From: Clarkia xantiana subsp. parviflora | Lineage: Eukaryota; Streptophyta; Magnoliopsida; Myrtales; Onagraceae | Direction: 5' to 3' | Assembly (NCBI GenBank): GCA_036873135.1 | Contig: JAPTYO010000013.1 | Span: forward strand, 19,775,901 to 19,839,900 | Length of the DNA stretch: 64,000 nucleotides | Shown here: positions 55,430 to 64,000 of the stretch, one piece after another | How positions within the stretch are numbered: position 1 is the first letter of the stretch | How the letters are laid out: each line of letters opens with the position of its first letter | Translations under genes and position numbers: made by a program | Notes under the pieces: generated by a model | What the model saw: the letters and a program-made list of their open reading frames with translations, nothing else | The model's database searches: none | What the model was told of the DNA's origin: nothing

Positions 55430-56060
55430 GGAAGCACTCTTTATTTGGTAGCCGATTAAACGGTGGCTGTGACCCGTACTTTATTTTCTGGCTCGATGCG
55501 GGAGTATTTGTAGCCGTTTGGAGGGTGACTGTGACCTTTTTCTCACCGTCTTCAATGTTGCGGGAGCTCTTTTGATTGTAGCCATTTGGAGGGTGGCTGT
55601 GGCCCTTCATTCCTCGTCTCTGATCCGGGAAACACTCTTTGTATGTAACCATTTTGAGGTTGGTTGTGGCCCTTTCACTTAATACCCGCCATCGATGTTC
55701 CGGGAGCGCTCTTTTGATTGTAGCCGTTTAGAGGGACGATTGTGACCCTTTATTTTATTTTCCCGCCCTCACCGGGTTCGCGGGATGACTCTTTTTGTGT
55801 AGCCATTTTAAGGGTGGTTGTGGCCCTTTTTATTCTCCCGCCCTCACATGGTTCGCGGGGTCACTTTTTTATCTGTAGCCATTTGGAGTGTGGCTGTGGC
55901 CCTTTCATTTATTTCCCGCTTTTGATGTTGCGGGAGCACTCTTTGTCTGTAGCCATTTGAAGGGTGGTTGTGGCCCTTTCTTTGTAGTCGTTTTAGGGAC
56001 GACTGTGACCCTTTTTATCTGTAGTTGATTTAGGGACAACTGTGACCCTTTTATTTAGAC
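55430..56060. repeat. LARD array 4: units of about 75-80 bp
   Basis: About eight degenerate units with TGTAGCCATTTGGAGGGTGG, CTGTGGCCCTTT and TTGCGGGAGCACTC. Confidence 0.88.
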
Positions 56061-56399
56061 CTTACCGTAAAACAGATGTACAGCTTGGTTCGGGGACGTG
56101 AATGAATTTCACACATGGTAGGTGAAATTTTGGTATGTAAGTCCTTTAGAGCAGTCACGTTTCACGTGGTTGCGAGCTCGGTTGAAATGGTCGTCTGATC
56201 TTCCAAAAGAGTAGGGACACTTAAATCATAAAGAAAAATCAAGTACAATTCATCGTACCTGAGCGTTGGAAATCTCGAGTGCGCAATTTGTGCTTCATGC
56301 AACTGGACGGCCGCACGTTCTTTTTTGTTGCCCCATCTTGCCGACACAGCTCGTATGTGCAGGATACCTAAGCAAGGGTACCTGAAGAGTGAATGGAAA

Positions 56400-57720
56400 A
56401 TCAGTATAAAGAATATGAGAAATCATGCATGATTTTTTTAAAATTCTAATGTCATTCATTTCATAATTTTGATTATATTTCAGAAAGAATCAAAGTTTAT
56501 GATCTAAGGTGTCTTGCACTAGCTTGGAGTTTACTGAGTTTGTTGAGTGCATTATCTAGCTCGAACGCATGACGGATGCTCAAAACAGAGCTTTTTTCAA
56601 AAAGATTTTCTCATCCTTTGTTTAAACTTGAATAGTCGCACTCAACTGCACAATTAAACTATTTTCAAAAATTAGAATCAAATCTCCTTTTTTAAAACGC
56701 TAACTCACGCGAAGGTTGAGACGATCTAGCCGAAAAAGTGCAATACACCTTGGATAAAAACGAATGACACTTTGATTTTTTTTAAATGCTCATGCATGCT
56801 CGAAAGTAAAGTTTTACTAACCAGTTTACCTGAATGATACATATATACAAAATGAAAAATCCAGGTAAAGTTTTTTTATAAAAAGAAATGCAAATGCAAT
56901 GCATATTTGGAATTAAAAGCTCAACAACTAAGAAGAGATTTACAATCTATCTAAAAAATGTTTTTCCTAAAACAATGCCTATGAGATGTACATGAGGTGA
57001 AAGTTGTACAGTTGAGAAAACTTACAAACTACTTGAATTTTTTGTTTTTTATGACGGAAAAAAACCAATGCATCCTAGTTGCTCAATATTGAAAAAAAAC
57101 AAGTGAAAAGTTTTTTTAAAAATGCATATGAGATGCACAAAAATAAATACAATATGCAAACTTAAAAGATAAAAGTTCTACAACTAAGAAAAATTACAGT
57201 TTACTTGAAAGTTTTTTTCGAAAATAATGCATATGAGGTAAAAGATTTTTTAAATAAAGAGCTCTAAAACTAAGAGAGCTTACGATTTATCTAAAAAGTT
57301 TTTTTAATTAATGCATACTGGATGCATTATTTAAAATAAAACAATTCAGGTAAAAAGTTTTTGAAATGATGCATATGGAATGCACGTTCGAAATTAGAGG
57401 CTCTAATAGCTAAAGGGGAATTAAAATTTTCAAAAATGTTTTTTTAACAACGGGTGTATGATGCACTAAAAAATTACAACTTACCTGAAGAGGTTTTTTA
57501 AAATAATGCATGTGAAACGCAATGTTGAAATTATAAATTCAGGTAGGAGTTTTTTTTTAAAAAAAAAACAATACATACGAAATGCATGTTTGAAAATAAA
57601 AATTCTACAACTTAGCTGAAAAAGTTTTTTTTTTTTTTTAAATTGCAATGAGATGAATGCATGAGAAATAAAAGCTATACAAACAGTCGTATGATAACAT
57701 TTACAACAAAAAAACAGATC
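56400..57720. repeat. LARD array 5: AT-rich units with ATGCATATGAGATGCA
   Basis: Degenerate units of roughly 80-100 bp, each with an ATGCATATG(A)GATGCA piece, a run of A or T and TACAACTAAGA. Between 56060 and 56400 and between 57720 and 58121 I see no gene. Confidence 0.7.
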
Positions 57721-58143
57721 ATGTTAGGGGGTAAAAAAAATGTGTGGCTTTGCTCTACAAGGTAGGTTCCACTGATAGGTTCCCGACAAGGTGGTTTCCT
57801 CACCCCATCATAGGGATCATAAGACCTTCACAAGCGAGTAGAGTTTTTCCGAGCCGTACCGGCGGCCCAGCCGCTCCGGTCGTACCGTACTAAACCTCCG
57901 GGGTTCCTAGTCGCCCTAGGTTTTAGGCGTTTTGGTGATTATTCTAAAGTGGGTGTGCGAATTCAAATAATGCCACGAAAAAGAAAAATGTTAGTTGTAA
58001 CTCTAAAAATATGCACCTGTCAAACAAAAAACAAAGTTAGAATGGTGAAAATAATAAAATATAAAAAACTAAAAAAAAACATGGCAATAAGCGAATACAA
58101 TGAGCCCGAACCCTCTAAATTGTCCCCAGCAGAGTCGCCAAAT

Positions 58144-59520
58144 TGTCGGACCTAAAATCTGACCTAATGCGACATACGTTTTGAAAAACGTGGAATTTTG
58201 AATAGAGTCGCCACTGGTTAATTATTAGGCTAACTAGAATCCTAAATTGCCCAAGCGAATAACGAATTAAACACCTAGGTATAAAATCGGTCTTCGATCA
58301 GAAATTCAAGTTCGGGGGTTCTATTATGAATTAAAAATATAGATCTTTAATTACGCCCTTTCGGTACTCAATTCACTTAATTGCCACTTTTAAAATTTAA
58401 ACATTCGTTACGTCAGATTAATCTAACGTTATAAAAAAAAAAACTAAACTAATTTTTACGCAAAAACTATTATTAACAATAAATATAAACCTAAAAAAAA
58501 AACTATTAAACATCTAATTCTCCTAATTGAAATAAAATCTAAACAAAACTAAACATGCTCCAAACATGATATAATTTAGTAATTACATATCATACACATA
58601 TATTCACAAAAACATGTTATCTAATTATATTTACATTTTAATTACCTAGCCAACATAATATAATACTAATAAAGAATAAACAGAAAATTTAAACAAAAAA
58701 ATAAATTATTAAATAATAACAAAAATAATAATAATTAAAAAAAAACGGATTACAGGCAGGAAACTCACCTGCGTCTCCAACCAGTGTAGGGCCAGCATTT
58801 ACAGGACAGGCAGCTCCGGCCACCGGAGCAGGGCGACGCGAGGGAAGGCCGTGGCTGGGCGACGGTGGCCAACCTCAGGCGGGAGTCGGCTGGAGGTGGT
58901 GCGGGCGGGTGGCAACGCGAGTGGACAAAGCGAGGTAGGCCACAGGCGACGGGAAGGTGGCCACTGCTGCTGCTGGAGAAGGGTCAGCCACAGACGACGG
59001 GAAGGCGGCACGGTCGATCCTGGTGGTGACTCTGGCGACGGCGTGGCTGCTGGAACGGGAGCGGCGCTGGTGGTGGCGGAGCAAGGCAGAGCTCCGGCAG
59101 AGCTCCGGCAGAGATGGTAGCGGCAAAGTTCAGAAATTATTAAAAAAAAAAAATTTACTACATGACAAAAATCGCACGGATCCCGAGAAGAGCTGTTTAT
59201 TATTTTCTGTTGTGTGTTTTTACATTGACAAGGGGTCCTTTTATAGCTAGATTAACACCTAAAATTAGGAAAACTCCATAATATACACTAATTAATTCCG
59301 AAAATTATGAATATATATTTATTGCATATTGCCATAAATATATATCATATATTTTCTGCAAAATATTAAATGCATCTACACTATCCAAATTTAAACTAAA
59401 CCTATTTTTAGCAACCCCGTGACCTTCCATATTTAAATATTTCCATTTTTAAACGCGTTACACATAACATTTTTGAACGTGTTATATACGTGTCGCGCGT
59501 ACCAAAATTAGGTGTTTACA
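58144..59520 (-). repeat. LARD 5' LTR
   Basis: 1377 bp, mostly AT-rich, with a GC-rich island at about 58790-59130. Short frames in the island on both strands lack any family sign. Confidence 0.9.
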
Positions 59521-59525
59521 GCAGT

Positions 59526-61720
59526 TCCCTGTGTAAACCAGGTCATCAACGTAGACACAAACTAACATGAACTGATTCTTAGAGGAATTAACAAACAGTG
59601 TGTGTTCATAAGGGCATTTGATGAACCCTTGGCTGTAAAGATAAGACTCCAAACGATGATACCAAGCACGAGATGTTTGTTTCAGTCCATACAAAGACTT
59701 TTAAAGTCTACAAACCATGACCTCTTTTCCCTTAACCACAAAACCCAGTGGTTGTCGTACATATACATCTTCATCTAGATGACCATATAGAAATGCGGAT
59801 TTTATATCTAATTGAAATAAACTCCGGTTGTGTTTGGCAGCTAAGGCAATAACTAACCTGAAAGTATCTAACCTAGCCACAGGGGCAAACACCTCAGTGT
59901 AATCAATCCCAAACTCCTGCTTATAGCCTCTAGCAACTAATATGGCCTTATACTTGTCTATTTCACCATTTTCTTTAAGCTTCGTTTTATAAACCCACTT
60001 AACACCTATTGTCTTATGCCCTACAGGCAAATCAACCAGTTCCCAAGTTTGATTTTTCACAATGGAACCCATTTCAGTTTCAATTGCCCTAACCCACTTT
60101 GCATCTTTGCTAGCTTCTGCATAGCTAACAGGATCACAATCTGCAAACAAACAATAGTGTGCATAAAAAGAAGTGTTCTTATGAATAGGAACTGATCTGA
60201 CCTCATACTCATCTAAGTATCTTGGTCTCTTTACTGCCCTTTTGCTCCTTGGATTAGAACTTTCTGGTGCATGTGCCTCAGTCCTGACTGCAGTAGGAGA
60301 GGGTTCATAGTCCACTTGCTCTTCTTCACCATCCTCAGAAGCATCTTGATTCTCCACAACTTGAGGTAGGGTAGCAAGTGGTTGATGCACCATTTTATCT
60401 TCATCAGCACTTCTTTCTTCAAGCAACTGCACAGGTTGCTTCTTCTTCTCCTTAGTACCCCATTCCCAGGACTTCATTACATTAAACTTAACATCTCTAC
60501 TTGTGATAATGTTGTTGGATTGTAGAGCTTGTATACTTTGGCATCTTGACTCAGACAAAAAAATACGCACTTCTCTGACTTGGGGTCAAGTTTCCTCTTG
60601 TACCTTTGCAAAGGCAACACATCCAAACACTCTAAAGTGTGACACATCATGCTTTCTTCCACACCATGCTTCATATGGTGTCTTATTCCTCACAGCAAAA
60701 TTGGGACACCTGTTAAGGATATGGACACTCCACAGAGCAGCCTCAGGCCAAAATCTCTTTGGCACATCCATAACACTGAGCATTCTTCGAAGCATGTTTT
60801 CTATTGTCCTATTCTTCCTCTCATCTACACCATTTTGCTAAGGTGCAAAGGGAGCTGTCTTTTGTCTTGCAATTCCATGAACTTTACAGTAATTATCAAA
60901 CTCATTACTGCATTATTCTCCCCCATTATCAGTTCTCAAGGCCTTGATCTTCTTTCCAGTCTCATTCTCAACCGCTGCCTTAAAATACTTGAACTTTTGG
61001 AATGCCTCTGACTTCTCTGCCATTACTGTGACCCGGCATTTTCTTGTGTAATCATCAATGAAAGTGATAAAGAAAATTTTACCACAATTCGAAGTTTGAC
61101 TTATTGGTCCACAGACATCACTATAGATCAATCGCAATTGATCTTTTGCTCTCCATGCTTGACTACCTGGAAATGAGTCTTTGTCATGCTTACTTATGAC
61201 ACAATCTTCACAGAGCTCATGCTTTAGCTCAACGGGAGGCAAGCCATTCACTATCTTTAGCTTTGAGAGAGTGAGTAATCCCTTGAAGTTTAAGTGGTCA
61301 AACCTGTAATGCCACATCCATGATTCCTCCCCTCTTTTCTCAACACTAGCCAAGCTAACCTGCAAATTAGCAACTTCCAACGGAAAAAGCCTGTTAGAAC
61401 TCATAGGGACCTCAATAATAGATCCCTTCCTCTCCTCAATGATTTCACACTCTCTTTCCCAAACCAAATAGAGAAGTTCTTCTGAACTAAATGTCCAACA
61501 ATCAGCAAGTTAGTTTTTAAATCAGGAACAAATAATACCTCAGAAATGGTTTTCCACAAAACCATTCAAAGATTATATTTTGATATTACCTCTCCCATGT
61601 ACCTGGACTGAAGAGTTGTCTCCAAAAGCAACTCTTGACTTGTAAGATTCATCTAAAGAGGCAAACACATCCTTGCAGCCACTCATATGGTTGCTACACC
61701 CTGTGTCAATAAATCACACA
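59526..61720 (-). pseudogene. Copia-4 pol: protease, integrase, RT N-terminal part
   Basis: Protease DTGCSNHMSGC near 61680-61710; GAG-pre-integrase (MWHYRFDHLNFKG, CEDCVISKHDKDSF); integrase triad YSDVCGP, RTDNGGE and VDERKNR all present, with stops at 60910 and near 60838 (CAG to TAG); RT with GVKWVYKTKLKENG, FQLDIKSAFLYGHLDEDVYV, a stop at 59701 (AAA to TAA), then SLYGLKQTSRAWYHRL and YVDDLVYTGN. The LARD interrupts it right after YTGNC. Confidence 0.9.
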
Positions 61721-63300
61721 TCTGCAGATGTTAGTTCATCATTTCCTTCCCTGGCCATCAAGAGGACTTCCTTGGCATCCTTGTCCTCCAATTCAGCAAA
61801 GTTTGTTTGCTCCTGTCTTTCATTGGGTAGGGTAGCCCAACACTCAGCCTTATAGTGCCCAAATCGATGGCACCTATAACATTCAACATTTGCCTTGTTG
61901 AATCCTCTTCCACTTCTTCCTCTATCACTAAAGCCTCTTCCTCTATCTGAATGGCATTTCCTCTGTGAGGAAATGAGAATGATTCCTTTCTTCAAACTTG
62001 TCAATTCTCTGACTTGAGAACCCTTCACCTTGGTGATAATCATTTCTCCCATAGGACCCCCTTGAACATCCGCCTCTCTGAAACTGAGAGTGCCTTCCTC
62101 TTTCTCTTCCTCTAAAAGAGTGTTGCCCTTTGTGGTATTGTGTTTGACTAGTATTTCTTCCCCCAACAGTGGCATTTACTAATACCGGTATTAGCTAATA
62201 CATGCTTAGCTAATACAATGTTTGATTGTGTCATGTATTAGGTTATCCTAATACAATGTTTGAATGAACTTTGTATTAGGATATCCTAATATAATGACTA
62301 AAAGACCTAAATAACCCTAAATAGATATATTCATTTTTTAATTATTACTATAATTGAAGGCCGGCCGGGGGTCGCCTGAGGTCGTCGGATTCCGGCCGGG
62401 GGTCGCCGGAGTCCGGACGGAGGTCGCCGGTGGCAGATGTTATGAGCCGAAATTGGGGTAGTTGTTGTATATTAAATAAGGTTAGGGGTAAATAAGTAAT
62501 TTTGAGTTTGGTGTTAATTAGTACATCACTTTTAGTTGGTATAATCTAATACCAAATTCCTCCTATAATTGAGTATTAGCTAATACCAAGTATTAGCTAA
62601 TACTAATACCAAGTGTAAACAAACAAGGTATTAGCTAATACCGGTATTAGGATATCGAAATACCGGCAAACAAACATGCCCTTAGTGCATGTTCCTCGGT
62701 TGATGCATGTCTATTCAACTTGTGTTCGTGCACTACTAGAGAACTTTGTAACTCATCAAGTGAAAGAGTATCAATATCTTTGGATTCCTCAATAGCACAC
62801 ACAACATAATCATATTTGCCACTCAAAGTTCTTAAAATTTTCTCAACAACTGAAGTTTCAGAAATAATCTCACCAAAGAGTTTCATCTTATTACTGATTT
62901 CAAGGGTTCTAGCACAATAAGATATCACCTTTTCATTATCTTTCATCTGAAGTAATTCAAACTCCCTTCAGAGAGCCTGCAACTGAGCCCTCATCATTCT
63001 TTCTGAGTCAATTCCCTTGGCTTTCATGGAGTCCCAGATCTCCTTTGCCGTGTCCTTGTTGGTGATGCTCTCCAATACAGACCAATCAAGTGCTTGAAAT
63101 AGCAAGTTCTTCGCTTTGAGATCAACAAGCTCTTTTGCTTGCTTTTATTCTATTGTGATGTTATCAATTGCAACCCCTTCTTCAATCACAGACCAATACT
63201 GCTTTGCTCTAAGTAAGTTCTTCATTATTAGACTCCATTGCTCGTAGTTTCCATTGAATTTGGGTATTGCCAACCCAACAAAAGCTTCGTGATCTCCCAT
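61721..63300 (-). pseudogene. Copia-4 gag, split by MITE-B
   Basis: ATG at 63300 (MGDHEAFVGLAIPKFNGNYE). A stop at 63145 and frame breaks follow; then VISYCARTLEISNKMKLFGE and ESKDIDTLSLDELQSSLVVH. MITE-B sits at 62179-62681. After it comes an Arg/Gly-rich part and a CCHC knuckle (CYRCHRFGHYKAEC) near 61850-61890. Non-functional. Confidence 0.88.
62179..62681. mobile_element. MITE-B: same MITE family, left end shortened
   Basis: 503 bp with TTA on both sides (62176-62178 and 62682-62684), the PIF/Harbinger target. The right end is CAAACATGCCC. The left starts at CTAATACCGGTATTAGC and lacks about 35 terminal bases. The core (about 62360-62440) is GC-rich with CGGCCGGGGGTCGCC units. Confidence 0.82.
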
Positions 63301-63355
63301 TCTGCATAATCGAGACTTTAACTTACGCAGCAAGGTGTTGAAGAAATCCAGGATT

Positions 63356-63368
63356 GGCTCTGATACCA
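63356..63368 (-). other. Copia-4 primer binding site (initiator tRNA-Met)
   Basis: TGGTATCAGAGCC on the minus strand, two bases from the 5' LTR. Confidence 0.94.
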
Positions 63369-63370
63369 AA

Positions 63371-64000
63371 TGTTAAAACCAATATGTTTTGCTAATCAAG
63401 ATTAGTGTTTTTGATGAACAAACAAAGAAAGAACACTTTGAATAACTTGGAACCGAAGAAATCTGTTTATTCAACTGAAAAATTCAAGTACAAGAAACGT
63501 TACTTAAGGTACAAGTTAACCTCTAAACTAACAATCAAAATACCTAGAAACATGGGCAACTGCCTCTACATTTAAGGTCTGACTTCCACCAAACATTCTT
63601 ATCCTAAATACACACTAAAACAGCTTACTCACTACTTAAACACACTAAGGGCACGTTTGTTTGTCGGTATTGCGATATCTTAATACCGGTAATAGCTAAT
63701 ATCTTGTTTGTTTACACTTAGTATTGGTATTAGATAATACTTGGTATTAGCTAATACTCAATTATAGGAGGAATTTGGTATTAGATTATACCAACTAAAA
63801 GTGATGTACTAATTAATAAGAAACTCAAAATTACTTATTTACCCCTAACTTTATTTAATATACAACAACTACCCCAACTTCGGCTCGTAATATCGGCCAC
63901 CGGCAACCCCCGGCCGGACTCCGGCGACCTCCGGCCACCCCCGGCCGGACTCCGGCGACCCCCGACCGGACTCCGGCCAGACTCCGGCGACCCCCGGCCG
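63371..64000 (-). repeat. Copia-4 5' LTR, cut by the window edge
   Basis: Starts TGTTAAAACCAATATG and matches the 3' LTR until MITE-C at 63649. The rest is outside the window. Confidence 0.88.
63649..64000. mobile_element. MITE-C: same MITE family, cut by the window edge
   Basis: Begins GGGCACGTTTGTTTGTCGG after TAA (63646-63648), with GATATC and TAGCTAATA motifs, then from about 63895 a GC-rich core of CCGGCCGGACTCCGGCGACC-like units. Confidence 0.82.

Larger units (their letters stand above)
53536..59520 (-). mobile_element. LARD: large non-coding LTR derivative
   Basis: LTRs 53536-53794 and 58144-59520. Ends on the minus strand are TGTAAACACC...GGTCCGACA. Flanks are ATAGT and GCAGT, a 5-bp duplication with two C/G-to-T/A type changes. 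The primer site lies at 58122-58140 (TGGCGACTCTGCTGGGGAC), three bases off the LTR, and a polypurine tract at 53795-53808 (AAAGAGGGGCAAGC), so it reads leftwards. The 4.3-kb interior has no gag or pol but a row of different tandem arrays. Confidence 0.87.
51182..64000 (-). mobile_element. Copia-4: Ty1/copia element with four later insertions
   Basis: 3' LTR 51182-52575, coding region 52598-63300 read leftwards, primer site 63356-63368, 5' LTR from 63371 to beyond the window. It is split by a MITE in each LTR (51318, 63649), a MITE in gag (62179) and a 6-kb LARD in RT (53536-59520). RT motifs (YVDDLVYTGN, DMGLLHYYLGLEV) differ from Copia-1, -2 and -3, so this is another copia lineage. Confidence 0.92.

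Noticed and set aside
58799..59250. Short frames in the GC-rich island of the LARD LTR
   Set aside because: Open on both strands because of base content; no recognisable domain.

Overview
The window is nuclear DNA of a flowering plant (probably a eudicot; the species cannot be told). It is almost entirely nested transposable elements. The signs are Tat-lineage Ty3/gypsy elements carrying an antisense gene, several Ty1/copia elements primed by initiator tRNA-Met, a CACTA element, a Mutator-like element, PIF/Harbinger-like MITEs, a large non-coding LTR derivative, and one exon of a NOT3-like gene. I see no intact host gene and no rRNA, tRNA or CRISPR array. Names such as Copia-1 and Gypsy-1 are local labels.

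Layout. 1-15998: Copia-1 (minus strand, 3' part beyond the left edge), split by Gypsy-1 (minus, 920-12195, TSD GGATA). 15999-17226 and 34110-about 34240: remains of an older element, Copia-3 (plus), into which Copia-1 and Gypsy-2 inserted. 17227-34104: Gypsy-2 (plus, TSD GTTAG), split by Copia-2 (plus, 20856-26567, TSD CAATC). 34422-35302: an 881-bp Mutator-like element with a 9-bp TSD. 35919-50388: a CACTA element (TSD TCA) holding captured exons, a 636-bp tandem duplication, a Helitron-like piece and Gypsy-3 (minus, 39844-47495, TSD TTATC). 50863-51008: a NOT3-like exon. 51182-64000: Copia-4 (minus, 5' LTR cut by the right edge), which took a 6-kb LARD (53536-59520) and three MITEs.

How the parts work. 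Each Gypsy element codes gag (with an RS-rich stretch and a CHHC knuckle), protease, reverse transcriptase, two RNase H regions and integrase. All three use a primer site beginning TTGGCGCCG. Gypsy-1 and Gypsy-2 also carry a spliced gene on the opposite strand, between pol and the 3' LTR, with its own TATA box. It runs towards pol, and the two meet at a tandem array built on a shared CTTAAG-centred motif. Gypsy-3 has lost this gene and has a 37-bp minisatellite there instead. In all three families the LTR TATA box sits in the loop of an inverted repeat. Nearly every pol frame is broken, often by changes that look like cytosine deamination, so the elements look silenced and decaying. In Gypsy-1, however, the reconstructed antisense frame is open from start to stop.

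Coordinates of LTR ends and target duplications were read directly from the sequence. Family names rest on motifs I recognise, not on a search.
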